Of a DNA stretch of 64,000 nt, positions 30,459 to 40,575 are shown piece by piece; position 1 is the stretch's first letter, and every line of letters starts with the position of its first letter. The notes under the pieces were generated by a model. It was not told the origin of the DNA, searched no databases, and saw only the letters and a list, made by a program, of their open reading frames with translations. The translations under genes were made by a program, and so were the position numbers. This DNA is from Craurococcus roseus. Its GTDB lineage: Bacteria; Pseudomonadota; Alphaproteobacteria; Acetobacterales; Acetobacteraceae. Location of the stretch: assembly GCF_039523795.1 (NCBI RefSeq), contig NZ_BAAAFZ010000060.1, forward strand, positions 124,001 through 188,000. Reading direction: 5' to 3'.

Positions 30459-31256
30459 TCAGCGCAGGTCCGGGGCGGCCCCCTTCGCCGGCAAGCGGTT
30501 GAAGATCGCCGCCCGCAGCCCCGGCGGCAGCGCGCCCACCGCCCGCGCCGCCGCGTAGACGAGGAAGGGGTAGGCGATCCGCGTCTTGCCGCGGGAGATG
30601 CCGGTGAGCGTCCGCCGCGCCGCGTCCTCGGCGCCGATCACCATCGGCATGGGAAAACGGTTGCCCAGCGTCATGGCGGTGCGGACGTAGCCGGGGCAGA
30701 CCGCGTGGAGGCGGATGCCCCGGCGCCGCTCGGACATGTCCAGCGCCTCGGCCCAGGACTGCACCGCGGCCTTGCTGGCGCAATAGGAGGGCGCCCCGCC
30801 GACGCCGATGAAGGCGGCGACGGAGGCGATCACCGCGACGCGCCCGCGCAGGCCGTCCGGCCCCGGCGGCTGCGCGGCCATCGCCTCCAGGGCCGGCAGC
30901 ACCGTGTTGAGCACGCCGCCGAGGTTGGTGTCGAACACCGCGCGCGCCTGGGCGGGCGCTTCGGTCCGGCCGCCGGTGCCGGCGGAGACGCCCGCGTTGG
31001 CGATGACGAGGTCGAGCGGGCCGGCCGACGCGATCCAGCCGCGCATCGCCTCCTGGTCGCGCACGTCGAGCACCCGCGGCCGCACGTCGGCGCCGCGCGC
31101 CGCGCAGGACGCCTCCACCTCGCCCAAGCGCGCCGCGTCCCGGCCGGACAGGTGCAGCGCCACGCCGGGCGCGGCGACCGCCTCCGCCAGCGCCCGGCCG
31201 ATGCCGGAGGAGGCGCCGGTGATGAGGACGCTCCGCCACGGGTACGACGATTCCAT
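30459..31256 (-). CDS. Short-chain dehydrogenase/reductase
   Basis: 265 residues from the ATG at 31256. A classical SDR: cofactor motif TGASSGIG (14-21 region), NAG (87-89), catalytic Ser near 145 in VIASVAAF, and Tyr158-Lys162 in SYCASK. The C-terminus has a short hydrophobic stretch (IAYPFLVYAAARAVGAL) as in membrane-associated SDRs that act on lipids or polysaccharides. The substrate cannot be deduced. It diverges from yicC with only 42 bases between starts, so the two share a promoter region. Confidence 0.88.
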   Translation of the reverse strand: MESSYPWRSVLITGASSGIGRALAEAVAAPGVALHLSGRDAARLGEVEASCAARGADVRPRVLDVRDQEAMRGWIASAGPLDLVIANAGVSAGTGGRTEAPAQARAVFDTNLGGVLNTVLPALEAMAAQPPGPDGLRGRVAVIASVAAFIGVGGAPSYCASKAAVQSWAEALDMSERRRGIRLHAVCPGYVRTAMTLGNRFPMPMVIGAEDAARRTLTGISRGKTRIAYPFLVYAAARAVGALPPGLRAAIFNRLPAKGAAPDLR

Positions 31257-31298
31257 AAGCTTGCACTCCGACCCGGCGCGCGGGACAACCCGCGCCGC

Positions 31299-32198
31299 AT
31301 GGGCACCCTTATGAGCATGACCGGCTTCGCCCGCGAGGGCGGCGCCCTGGCCGACGGCACGGCTTTCGTCTGGGAACTCCGCAGCGTCAACGGCCGCGGC
31401 CTCGACCTGCGATTGAGGCTGCCCCCGGGCCAGGACGCGCTGGAGCCCCTCCTGCGCGAGGCGGCCGGCAAGCGGCTCAAGCGCGGCAACGTCTCCGCGA
31501 ACCTGTCCCTCAAGCGTGAGGAGCGGCCGCGCCTGGTGCCGGACGCCGCCGCGCTCGACCAGCTGCTGGAGATCGCGCAGGCCCTGGCCGCCCGCATCCC
31601 CGGCGCCGCGCCGCCGCGGGCGGAGGCGCTGCTCGCCCTGCCCGGCGTGATGCGCGCCGAGGCGCCGGAGGCCGACGAGGCGGCGGAGGAGGCGCGGCGC
31701 GCCGAGTTGGCCGCCGCGTTCGCCCGCGCGCTGGACGGGCTGGTCGCGGCGCGGCGGGCCGAGGGGGCGGCGCTGCACGGTGTCCTGTCGGCGCTGTTGG
31801 ACGAGATCGGCGCCTTGCACGAGGCCGCGGGGCGCGAAGCGGCCGGGCAGCCGGAGGCGCAGCGCGCGCGCTTCACGGAGCAGGTGGCGGCCCTGCTCGG
31901 GGGGAACGGGGCGGCGCGGGTGCCGGAGGAGCGGCTGGCGCAAGAGGTGGCCATCCTGGCCCAGCGCTCCGACGTGCGTGAGGAGCTGGACCGCCTCGGC
32001 GCCCACATCGACGCGGCGCGGACGATGCTGCGCGCCGGCGAGGGCGTCGGCCGCAAGCTGGACTTCCTGGTCCAGGAGTTCATGCGCGAGGCCAACACGC
32101 TCTGCTCCAAATCCGCGTCCGTCGCGCTGACCCGGGTCGGCCTCGACCTCAAGGCGGCGATCGAGCGGCTGCGCGAGCAGGCGGCGAACGTCGAGTGA
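31299..32198 (+). CDS. yicC: YicC-family endoribonuclease
   Basis: 299 residues. The N-terminal SMTGFAREGG and WELRSVNGRGLDLRLRLP and the C-terminal DUF1732 core (RSDVREELDRLGAHIDAAR, then GRKLDFLVQEFMREANTLCS) are diagnostic. YicC proteins are RNases involved in RNA turnover and stationary-phase fitness. Two starts are possible, ATG at 31299 or 31311; neither has a strong ribosome binding site, and homologues favour starting close to SMTGF. Its stop overlaps the gmk start (GTGA), a conserved gene pairing. Confidence 0.92.
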   Translation: MGTLMSMTGFAREGGALADGTAFVWELRSVNGRGLDLRLRLPPGQDALEPLLREAAGKRLKRGNVSANLSLKREERPRLVPDAAALDQLLEIAQALAARIPGAAPPRAEALLALPGVMRAEAPEADEAAEEARRAELAAAFARALDGLVAARRAEGAALHGVLSALLDEIGALHEAAGREAAGQPEAQRARFTEQVAALLGGNGAARVPEERLAQEVAILAQRSDVREELDRLGAHIDAARTMLRAGEGVGRKLDFLVQEFMREANTLCSKSASVALTRVGLDLKAAIERLREQAANVE

Positions 32199-32845
32199 CA
32201 GCGCCCGAGGGAGCCATTTCGCGGCGCGGCGTCTGCCTGGTGGTCGCGGCGCCCTCCGGCGCCGGCAAGTCCTCCGTCTCCCGCGCGTTGCTGGCCGCCG
32301 AGCCGGAGCTGTCCCTCTCCGTCAGCGCCACCACCCGCGCGCCGCGCCCCGGCGAGGCGGACGGCGTCCACTACCACTTCCGGGACGCGGCCGGGTTCCA
32401 GGCCATGGTGGACGCGGGCGAGATGCTGGAGCACGCCGAGGTGTTCGGCCGCCGCTACGGCACCCCGCGCGCCCCGGTGGAAGCGGCGCTGGCCGCCGGG
32501 CGGGACGTGCTGTTCGACATCGACTGGCAGGGCCACCTGCAACTGCGCGAGCGGCTGCCCGGCGACGTGGAGGGCGTGTTCCTCCTGCCGCCCGGTATGG
32601 CGGAGTTGGAGCGGCGCCTGCGTGCGCGCGGCCAGGACCCGGAACCCGAGATCGCCCGGCGCATGGCCGCGGCGCGCGGCGAGATCTCGCGCTGGACCGA
32701 CTTCGGCCACGTGCTGGTCAACCGCGACTTCGACGAAACGGTGGCGGAGGTGCGGGCCATCCTGCGCGCGGCGCGGACGCGGCGGGAGCGGCAACCCTGG
32801 TTGGCCGGCTTCGTGGCGGGGCTGCTGGGCGACGGCGGCGGCTGA
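32195..32845 (+). CDS. gmk: Guanylate kinase
   Basis: 216 residues from a GTG overlapping the yicC stop. The P-loop is APSGAGKSS (19-27). GMP-binding residues follow in SVSATTRAPRPGEADGVHYH and the later FGRRYGTPRAPVE; DIDWQG is the conserved strand. It phosphorylates GMP to GDP in the cytoplasm, an essential step of GTP and (p)ppGpp supply. The C-terminal 20 residues are a slightly extended tail. Co-transcription with yicC is almost certain. Confidence 0.95.
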   Translation: MTAPEGAISRRGVCLVVAAPSGAGKSSVSRALLAAEPELSLSVSATTRAPRPGEADGVHYHFRDAAGFQAMVDAGEMLEHAEVFGRRYGTPRAPVEAALAAGRDVLFDIDWQGHLQLRERLPGDVEGVFLLPPGMAELERRLRARGQDPEPEIARRMAAARGEISRWTDFGHVLVNRDFDETVAEVRAILRAARTRRERQPWLAGFVAGLLGDGGG

Positions 32846-32855
32846 CGGCGTCGCC

Positions 32856-33785
32856 GTGACCGTCGTCCTCGGCATCGTCGCGCCGGTCTTCCTCATCATC
32901 GCCCTAGGCTACGCGGCGGCCAAACGGGGCCATGTGGACCCGGCGGGCTTCAAGGGGCTGAACGCCTTCGCCTTCTCCCTCGCCGCCCCTGCGCTGCTGT
33001 TCCTCGGCGGCACAACGGGCGCGGTGGGCGGCGGTCGCGCGGCGCTGGCCTTCTTCGTCGGCACCGCTGCGGTCTACGCGACCACGCTCTACGCGGCCCG
33101 GCGCCTGGGCGGCCGGCCGCTGGGCGCGGCGGGGATGCTGGCGCTCGACGCCACCTTCGGCAACACGGTGATGATGGGCATCCCCCTCGTCACCGCCGCC
33201 TTCGGCGCCGAGGCGCTGGCGGTGCTGCTGGCGATCCTGGCGCTGCACTCGATGGTGCTGCTCGGCACCGCGACGGTGGTGGCGGAGATCGGCCTGCACG
33301 CCCGCGCACCGTGGCGCCGCGTGCTGCGGGCCACGGTGGCGGGCGTCGGGCGCAACCCGATCGTGATGGCGGTGGCCGCCGCGCTGCTCTGGCGGCTGCT
33401 CGGCCTGCCCGCGCCGCCCGGCTTCGTCCGGCGCGCGCTGGAACTCCTGGGCGCGGCCGGGCCGCCGGTGGCGCTGTTCTGCCTCGGCGGGAGCCTGGCG
33501 GGGCTCGACGCGCGCGCCACCTGGCGGGACACGCTGGCGGCGGGCTCGCTCAAGCTGTTCGTCCTCCCGGCCGCAGTTTGGGCCGCCTGCGCGGCGCTGG
33601 CCGTCCCGCCCTTCGAGACGGCGGTGACGGTGCTGGTGGCGGCGCTGCCGACCGGCGCCAACGCCTTCCTGCTGGCGCAGCGCTACCAGATCGAGGCGGA
33701 CAAGTCCGGCGCGACGGTGCTGGTGACCACCGCGGCCTCGGTGGTCACGCTCTCGGCGCTGCTGGCCTGGTTCCGGACGGGGTGA
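32856..33785 (+). CDS. AEC-family auxin-efflux-like transporter
   Basis: 309 residues from a GTG ten bases after the gmk stop. About ten hydrophobic helices in two inverted halves, with the family-typical LNAFAFSLAAPALLFLGG, an LDATFGNTVMMGIPLV crossover region, and LPTGANAFLLAQRYQIEADK near the end. Bacterial AEC proteins export or import small organic acids such as malate. Probably the third gene of the yicC-gmk operon. Confidence 0.88.
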   Translation: MTVVLGIVAPVFLIIALGYAAAKRGHVDPAGFKGLNAFAFSLAAPALLFLGGTTGAVGGGRAALAFFVGTAAVYATTLYAARRLGGRPLGAAGMLALDATFGNTVMMGIPLVTAAFGAEALAVLLAILALHSMVLLGTATVVAEIGLHARAPWRRVLRATVAGVGRNPIVMAVAAALLWRLLGLPAPPGFVRRALELLGAAGPPVALFCLGGSLAGLDARATWRDTLAAGSLKLFVLPAAVWAACAALAVPPFETAVTVLVAALPTGANAFLLAQRYQIEADKSGATVLVTTAASVVTLSALLAWFRTG

Positions 33786-33919
33786 TCGGCGGCGGCCGCC
33801 TGGACGGCCCACCGTGCGGCGCGGTCCGCCGCTCGAACCGCATTTCCGCTGTGGCGCGACCGGCCGATCCGGCGCAGGGTGCTCCCGAAGCGTCAAAGCA
33901 CGCAGGGAGGGAAACCCGC

Positions 33920-35008
<1,089 letters not shown>

Positions 35009-35062
35009 CGCACCGCTCCACCGGGCGCGCCGGCCGGCTTGACGCGGAGCGGCCCCGGACCG

Positions 35063-35917
35063 CTACCGCGCCGCGCCCGGCGCCTGGCCGCCCCGCGCGA
35101 GCAGCGCGCGCGCCATGCGGTCGAACTCCGCAACCGTGAGCGTCTCCGCCCGCCGCGTGCCCTCGATGCCCGCGGCCTCCAGCAGCGCCTCCGCCCCGCC
35201 GAGCGCCTTCAGCGAGCCGCGCAGCATCTTCCGGCGCTGCCCGAAGGCCGCCGCGGTCAGCCGTTCCATGGCGGCGAAGAGCGCCGGGCCGGGGTCCTCC
35301 GCGCGCGGCCCGAAGCCCACCACCGCCGACCACACCTTCGGCGGCGGCGAGAAGGCGCCGGGCGGCAGGCGCAGCAGGAAGTCGCAGCGGCAGCGCCACT
35401 GCGCGAGCACCGAGAGCCGCCCGTAGGCGTCCGTGTCCGGCGCGGCGCAGATGCGCTCGGCCACCTCCTGCTGGAACATCAGCGCCATGCCCTCGAAGGC
35501 GGCGGCGGCGCGGAGCCACCCCACCAGCAACGGCGTCGCCACGTTGTAGGGCAGGTTGGCGACGATCTTGCGCGGGGCCGGCAGCAAGGCGGCGGCGTCC
35601 ACCCCCAGCGCGTCCGCCTCCAACACCGTGAGCCGGCCGGGGTGCGCCTCCGCGAGCTCGGCCAGGGCCGCGACCGCGCGCCGGTCCAGTTCCACGGCCG
35701 TGACATGCGCGGCCGCGCCGTCCAGCAGGGCGCGCGTCAGGCCGCCAGGGCCGGGGCCGACCTCCAGGACGTGCCGCCCGGACAGGTCGCCCGCCAGCGC
35801 CGCGACGCGCCGGCACAGCGCTTCGTCGAGCAGGAAGTGCTGGCCCAGCGACTTGCGCGCGCCCAGCCCGTGCCGCGCGACCGTCTCGCGCAGGGACGGC
35901 AGGGCCGCCGCGGTCAG
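35063..35917 (-). CDS. rsmA: 16S rRNA dimethyladenosine transferase
   Basis: 284 residues. It dimethylates two adenines in helix 45 of 16S rRNA. GARKSLGQHFL (19-29), the SAM motif VLEVGPGPGG (50-59) and the catalytic NLPY (121-124) are present. No ATG, GTG or TTG exists in frame before the conserved N-terminus. The best start is a CTG at 35917 overlapping the surA stop (CTGA), which gives (M)TAAALPSLRETVARHG, the usual family beginning. The next ordinary start (GTG at 35695) would delete the SAM-binding motif. It is coupled to surA; pdxA, often between them, is absent. Confidence 0.9.
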   Translation of the reverse strand: MTAAALPSLRETVARHGLGARKSLGQHFLLDEALCRRVAALAGDLSGRHVLEVGPGPGGLTRALLDGAAAHVTAVELDRRAVAALAELAEAHPGRLTVLEADALGVDAAALLPAPRKIVANLPYNVATPLLVGWLRAAAAFEGMALMFQQEVAERICAAPDTDAYGRLSVLAQWRCRCDFLLRLPPGAFSPPPKVWSAVVGFGPRAEDPGPALFAAMERLTAAAFGQRRKMLRGSLKALGGAEALLEAAGIEGTRRAETLTVAEFDRMARALLARGGQAPGAAR

Positions 35918-37269
35918 CTCCGCATCTCGATGTTCGCGCGGCGGCGGAGGTCGCGCTGCAACTGGCGGGACAGGTTCTCCACCTTGTCGCGCAGGAGCTG
36001 GCTCTTGAGCTGTTCCGGCGTCAGTTCCGCCAGGTTCTTCTGTTCGCGCGAGCAGACCATCATCACCAGCACGCCTTCCGGCGTCAGGATCGGCTGCGAC
36101 GCCTTGCCCGGTTGCAGGCCGGCGATGAGCGAGCGGAGCTGCGGCGGCGTCACCGTCTCCAGCCGGATCTGCCCCGGGTCGCTCGGCCGGTCGCCGCCGC
36201 CGGCGCGCGCCGCCGCCTGCTCCACCGCGTTGCAGTTCCGCGCTTCCTGCGCGAGGCGCTGGGCGCGCTCCACCTGGTCGCGCTGCTGCGGCGTCGGGTT
36301 GTTCTGGTCGAGCGCGGAGGTGAACGGGAAATAGGCCTGCCGCAGGCTGACCATCGTGGCCATGTCGCGGCCGGACTCGCGCTTGTTGCGCAGCGCTACG
36401 ATCTGGAAGCCGCCGGGGACGCGGATGGGGTTGCTGATGGCGCCGGGCGGCATCCGCTCGACCACGGAGGCCACCTCCGGGTCCAGCTCGTCGCGCCGCA
36501 CGAAGCCCAGGTCGCCGCCTTGCAACGCGGTCTGCGACTGGCTGAACTGCGTCGCGGCCACCGGGAAGGGCGTGCCGGCGCGGAGCTGGCGGATCACCTC
36601 CTCGACGAACCGGCGCGTCTCGCCTTCGGTGTCCGGGTCGTCCACCGGGACGAAGATCTCGGACACCTGGTACTCCGGCTGGCCGACCCGCGCCTTGGCC
36701 GCGCGCATCGCGTCCTCGACCTCGGCGTCGGTGGGCACCGCCGAGGGGCCGAGCTGCTGGCGCAGCAGCCGTCCCCAGCCGATCTGGGTGCGGATCTGGT
36801 CGTAGAGCACGCGCGACTGCACGCCCACCTGCGCGAGCTGCGCCCGCAGGCCGCCGGGCTGGAGGTTGTTGCGCCGCTCCAGCTCCGCCACCGCGTCGGC
36901 GACCTCCGCGTCCGTGACGGGCACGCGGCGGCGCTGCACCTCCTGCATGCGCAGCCGCTCGTCCACCAGCAACCGGGTGACCTGCGGCGCCAAGCGGTCG
37001 AGGGTCTCCGGCGCGACGGCGATGCCGGCGTTCAGCGCGAAGAGCCTGGCGCGGCCCACGACATCCGCGCGGCTGACCACGTCGCCGTTCACCACGGCGA
37101 CGATGCGGTTCTCCTGCGGCGCGACCTGCGTCCGGGACGGCAGTTGGGCCGCGGCCTCCCGCCCGGCGCCGGCCGCCGGCAGCGCCGCGACGGCGCCGAA
37201 CAGGACGAGCGCCGCTCTCGCCGGGAAGGCGGATTTGTTGCGCTTGGCGTGGGTGATGGGACGCGGCAT
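35914..37269 (-). CDS. surA: SurA-type periplasmic chaperone/peptidyl-prolyl isomerase
   Basis: 451 residues from the ATG at 37269. After a signal segment (ARAALVLFGAVAALPAAGA) comes the SurA N-terminal domain (RIVAVVNGDVVSRADVVGRA, LLVDERLRMQEVQRRRVPVT) and one parvulin domain (GDLGFVRRDELDPEVASVVE, then GFQIVALRNKRES). A second, poorer C-terminal region is cysteine-containing and may be a degenerate parvulin. It helps fold outer-membrane proteins. Its stop overlaps rsmA. lptD, usually upstream, is replaced here by an MFS gene. Confidence 0.9.
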   Translation of the reverse strand: MPRPITHAKRNKSAFPARAALVLFGAVAALPAAGAGREAAAQLPSRTQVAPQENRIVAVVNGDVVSRADVVGRARLFALNAGIAVAPETLDRLAPQVTRLLVDERLRMQEVQRRRVPVTDAEVADAVAELERRNNLQPGGLRAQLAQVGVQSRVLYDQIRTQIGWGRLLRQQLGPSAVPTDAEVEDAMRAAKARVGQPEYQVSEIFVPVDDPDTEGETRRFVEEVIRQLRAGTPFPVAATQFSQSQTALQGGDLGFVRRDELDPEVASVVERMPPGAISNPIRVPGGFQIVALRNKRESGRDMATMVSLRQAYFPFTSALDQNNPTPQQRDQVERAQRLAQEARNCNAVEQAAARAGGGDRPSDPGQIRLETVTPPQLRSLIAGLQPGKASQPILTPEGVLVMMVCSREQKNLAELTPEQLKSQLLRDKVENLSRQLQRDLRRRANIEMRS

Positions 37270-37381
37270 GGCGGCCTTTCTAGCCCCGGGGCCGCGCCGG
37301 GGCCAGGGCGCGGCGGGACGGCGGATGGGCGCCGGCCGCGGCGGCGCCGCGCCCGGCACTTCGGTCGTCGGCGTTCCTGTC

Positions 37382-38563
37382 CTAGCGGCGGCCGAGCCGC
37401 AGCCCGAGCGCCAGCATGCCGGCCCCGGCCAGCGCGAAGGCCGCGCCCGGCCCGAGCAGCCCGCCCGCCACGCCCACCGCCACCGGCCCGAGCGACTGGC
37501 CGACGTAGAAGTGGAAGGCGTGCAGCGCCACCGCCGAGCCCCGCGCCTCCGGCGCCACCTCCGTCACCCGCGTCTGGATGGTGTTGTGGACCATGTAGAA
37601 GCCGAGCCCCAGCACCAGCCCGGCCGCTACGAACACCGCCGCGGACGGCGCCGCGCCCAAGCCGACCAGCGCGAGCGCCGCCAAGGCGCCGCCCAGCACC
37701 ACCATGCGCCCCTGCCCGATGCGCGCGAGCAGCGTCCGCGCCAGCGCGGCGAAGAGGAAGCCGCCGCAGCCGAAGGCGGCGACCGCCAGCCCCGCTTCCA
37801 GCACGCCGCCCTGCCCGCGCGCCTCCAGCACCGGCGCGAAGTAGGGGAAGGCGCCGAACACGAACACGCCCTCGGCCAGCACCGAAGCGTAGAGCACCCG
37901 CGCCGCCGGCAGCTTGAGGAGCATCCGGTAGCGCCGCAGCGCGCCCACCGGCTCGAAGCGCCGGCGCGGCTCCGGCGGCCCCGGCGGCGGCACGAACACC
38001 ATAAGCGCAACGGCCGCGAGCGCCACCGCCCCGCACAGCCCGAGCACGCCGCGCCAGCCGAGGAACGGCGCCAGCACCCCCGCCAGCGCGCCGCCGCCCA
38101 CCTGCCCCGCGATGGCGAAGACGATCAAGCGGCTGAGCGCCACCTGCCGCTCCCGCATCGGCACGGCGTCGCCCACGGTGGCCAGCGACAGCGGCATCAC
38201 GCCGCCCGCCGCAGCGCCCGACAGCCCGCGCAGCACCGCCAAGGAGGCGAGGTCGGGCGCGAAGGGCGCGAGCAGGGTGAACACCGCCAGCAGGCAGAGC
38301 GCCGCGCGGATCACCCGCCGCTTGCCCAAGGCGTCGCCCACCGGTCCCAGCACCGGCTGCACCAGCGCGAAGGGCACGGCGAAGGCGGAGGCGAGCAGCG
38401 CCACGCTTTCCGGCTGAGCGCGGAACTCCTCCGACATGGAAACGACGAACGGGTCCGTCACGCGCGAGGCCAGGGCGCCCGCGAAGCAGGACAAGCCCAG
38501 CAGCAGGATCAGGCGGCGCGTGGCGGCGCGCCCGCCGGCCGCGCCCTCGTCGTCGGGCGCCAC
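37382..38563 (-). CDS. Major facilitator superfamily transporter
   Basis: 393 residues beginning at GTG; twelve hydrophobic helices in two halves of six. The loop 2-3 motif A is visible (GPVGDALGKRRVIRAAL), and motif C-like Gly/Pro-rich helix 5 follows (GQVGGGALAGVLAPFLGWR), which suggests a proton-driven drug or metabolite exporter of the DHA1 type. The substrate is unknown. It is followed after seven bases (upstream on this strand) by the DJ-1 gene and is likely co-transcribed with it. Confidence 0.88.
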   Translation of the reverse strand: MAPDDEGAAGGRAATRRLILLLGLSCFAGALASRVTDPFVVSMSEEFRAQPESVALLASAFAVPFALVQPVLGPVGDALGKRRVIRAALCLLAVFTLLAPFAPDLASLAVLRGLSGAAAGGVMPLSLATVGDAVPMRERQVALSRLIVFAIAGQVGGGALAGVLAPFLGWRGVLGLCGAVALAAVALMVFVPPPGPPEPRRRFEPVGALRRYRMLLKLPAARVLYASVLAEGVFVFGAFPYFAPVLEARGQGGVLEAGLAVAAFGCGGFLFAALARTLLARIGQGRMVVLGGALAALALVGLGAAPSAAVFVAAGLVLGLGFYMVHNTIQTRVTEVAPEARGSAVALHAFHFYVGQSLGPVAVGVAGGLLGPGAAFALAGAGMLALGLRLGRR

Positions 38564-38570
38564 CGCGCCG

Positions 38571-39266
38571 TCAGGCCGCCGCCGCCAGCCTCGCCGCCAC
38601 CCGGCCGATCAGCGCCTCGCGCTCCGTCCGCGTCGCCGAAGCGCGCCGCTTCGTCTCGGCCAGCACGGCGGGCGAGGCGGTCTTCGGCGTGCCCGAGTCG
38701 AAGGGCGGCGCGGGCGCGTACTCGATGTGGAGCTGGATGGCCTGCGCCGCCTCAGGGTCCGCCACCTCGGCGGCGATCGCCAGCGCGAAGTCGATGCCCG
38801 CCGTCACGCCCCCGCCGGTGAACAGGTTGCCGTCTCGCACCACGCGCCCCTCCACCGGCGTCGCGCCCAGCGCGGGCAGGAAGTCGTGGCTCGCCCAGTG
38901 CGTGGTCGCCCGCTTGCCGCGCAGCAGCCCCGCGGCGCCCAGCACCAGCGCCCCCGTGCAGACCGAGGTGACGTAGCGCGCCCCCGCCGCCTGCCGGCGC
39001 AGGAATTCGAGGACCTCCTCGTCCTCCATCATCGCCCCGACGCCCGGCCCGCCGGGGACGCAGACGAGGTCGAGCGGCGGGCACTCCGCCAGGGTCGTGT
39101 CGGGCAGCATGGCGATGCCCGTGTCCGCCCGCACCGGCTCCAGCGCCTTCCACACCAGCCGCACCTTCGCCCCGGGCAGGCGCGAGAACACCTCGTAGGG
39201 CCCGGTGAGGTCGAGCTGGGTGAGGCGCGGGAAGAGCAGGAAGCCTATGTTCAGCGGCTCGGCCAT
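38571..39266 (-). CDS. DJ-1/PfpI family protein (isonitrile-hydratase-like)
   Basis: 231 residues. The class I glutamine amidotransferase-like fold shows PLDLVCVPGGPGVGAMM, the nucleophile elbow SVCTGALVLGAAGLL with Cys103, and RATTHWASH. Asp19 and Thr21 in QLDLTGPYEVFSR are the residues that mark the isonitrile hydratase/GATase-like subgroup. The family includes isonitrile hydratases and transcription-factor-type amidotransferase domains; here there is no DNA-binding domain, so an enzyme is more likely. It shares an operon with the MFS gene. Confidence 0.87.
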   Translation of the reverse strand: MAEPLNIGFLLFPRLTQLDLTGPYEVFSRLPGAKVRLVWKALEPVRADTGIAMLPDTTLAECPPLDLVCVPGGPGVGAMMEDEEVLEFLRRQAAGARYVTSVCTGALVLGAAGLLRGKRATTHWASHDFLPALGATPVEGRVVRDGNLFTGGGVTAGIDFALAIAAEVADPEAAQAIQLHIEYAPAPPFDSGTPKTASPAVLAETKRRASATRTEREALIGRVAARLAAAA

Positions 39267-39335
39267 GGCGGGGACTCCGGCGGTGCGGCGCCGATGCTGC
39301 CACGCCGCGGCGCCGGGCGCGAACCCGCCGCCGCC

Positions 39336-40217
39336 TCAGACCGGCCGCTCGCCCTTCACCGTAACCCGGTTGCCGTACCGCCGGTGCGGCCAGTAGTCCC
39401 ACATCGCCCGGTGCTGGACGCACCTGTTGTCCCAGAACGCCACCGAGTTCGGCCGCCAGCGGAAGCGGCACTGGAACAGCGGGTTCTCCATGTGCTCGTA
39501 GAGGTAGCGCAGGATGCCGTCGCTCTCGTCCGCCGGCACGCCGAGCAGCCGCGTGGTGAAGCCGCGGTTCACGTAGAGCGCCTTGCGCCCCGTCACCGGG
39601 TGCGTCCGCACCACCGGGTGCTCCGCCTTCGGGTAGCTCGCCTTGTCGGCCACGCCCGCGTCGGCGTAGAGGCCGCGGTAGACGTGCTCGCCCTCGTGCA
39701 GCGCCGCCATGCCGTCGAGGTAGCGCTTCATGCGGTCCGACAGCGCGTCGTAGGCCGCGTACATGCTGGCGAAGAGCGTGTCGCCGCCGGCCGGCGGGCA
39801 TTCCTTGATGTAGAGGACGGAGCCCATCGGCGGCTCCTCGTCGCAGGACACGTCCGAATGCCAGCCCTCGCCGTTGGCGCGCTTGCTGTTCTCGTCGGCC
39901 TTGATGACCATCAGCTCCGGGTGGCCCGGCTCGTGCGGCGCCGCCGGATGGAGGTGCAACTCGCCGAAGCGGCGGCCGAAGGCCAAGTGCTGCTCCGGCG
40001 TGATGCGCTGGTCGCGGAAGAAGATGGCGCCGTGCTCGGCCAGCGCCCGGTGGATCTCGTCGAATTGCCGGTTGGTCAGGTTTCCGAGGTCCACGCCGCC
40101 GATCTCGGCGCCGATCACCGGCGTGAGCCGGTCGAGGGTGATCGCCTCGTAAGGCGCGGCCTCGCCGGTCCGCGCGGCGCGGATGCGCGGACCCTGGTTG
40201 CCGGAAAGGGAGCTCAT
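39336..40217 (-). CDS. TauD/TfdA-family Fe(II)/2-oxoglutarate dioxygenase
   Basis: 293 residues. The facial triad is visible: His120 and Asp122 in GWHSDVSC and the distal His269 in CVQHRAMWDY. Arg279 ten residues later would hold 2-oxoglutarate. The opening ITLDRLTPVIGAEIGGVDL is the family start. Members hydroxylate sulfonates, aryloxyalkanoates or similar compounds; the exact substrate is uncertain, with alkyl sulfate/taurine-like substrates possible. It may share transcription with the DJ-1 and MFS genes downstream (69-base gap). Confidence 0.92.
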   Translation of the reverse strand: MSSLSGNQGPRIRAARTGEAAPYEAITLDRLTPVIGAEIGGVDLGNLTNRQFDEIHRALAEHGAIFFRDQRITPEQHLAFGRRFGELHLHPAAPHEPGHPELMVIKADENSKRANGEGWHSDVSCDEEPPMGSVLYIKECPPAGGDTLFASMYAAYDALSDRMKRYLDGMAALHEGEHVYRGLYADAGVADKASYPKAEHPVVRTHPVTGRKALYVNRGFTTRLLGVPADESDGILRYLYEHMENPLFQCRFRWRPNSVAFWDNRCVQHRAMWDYWPHRRYGNRVTVKGERPV

Positions 40218-40575
40218 CGGACGTACCCTCCTGGTTCTTCCTTCGTAGCGCTTCGGCCGGGGCGCATCCTAGCGCCGCGCCCCGGCCCGCCTCAACGCGC
40301 CGAAGCCGCCGGCCGGGCAGCGGGGCGGGCGCGCCACCCGGCGCGCCGGAGCCTTCCGGCACCGCGTTCCTCCCGTCGCTCCCTCCGGCCGGAGAATCGG
40401 CTTCCCCGGGACGAGTCCGGCCGGGGGAGGCGCGCCGACGCCGTCGACGCGCTCGCGCGCCATGCGCTGGCGCACAGCGGCGCGGCTACCGCTGGCAGCC
40501 TTGTCTCCCCGAGCCGCCGCCGCACGCGCATGCATCCAGCAACGGCGCCGGCGCGCGGCGGCCCTGGAGGCGACC
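40218..40575. other. Intergenic region between divergent dioxygenase and haloperoxidase genes
   Basis: These 358 bases are very GC-rich, and I see no gene, terminator or convincing promoter in them. The promoters of both flanking genes must lie here. Confidence 0.55.
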
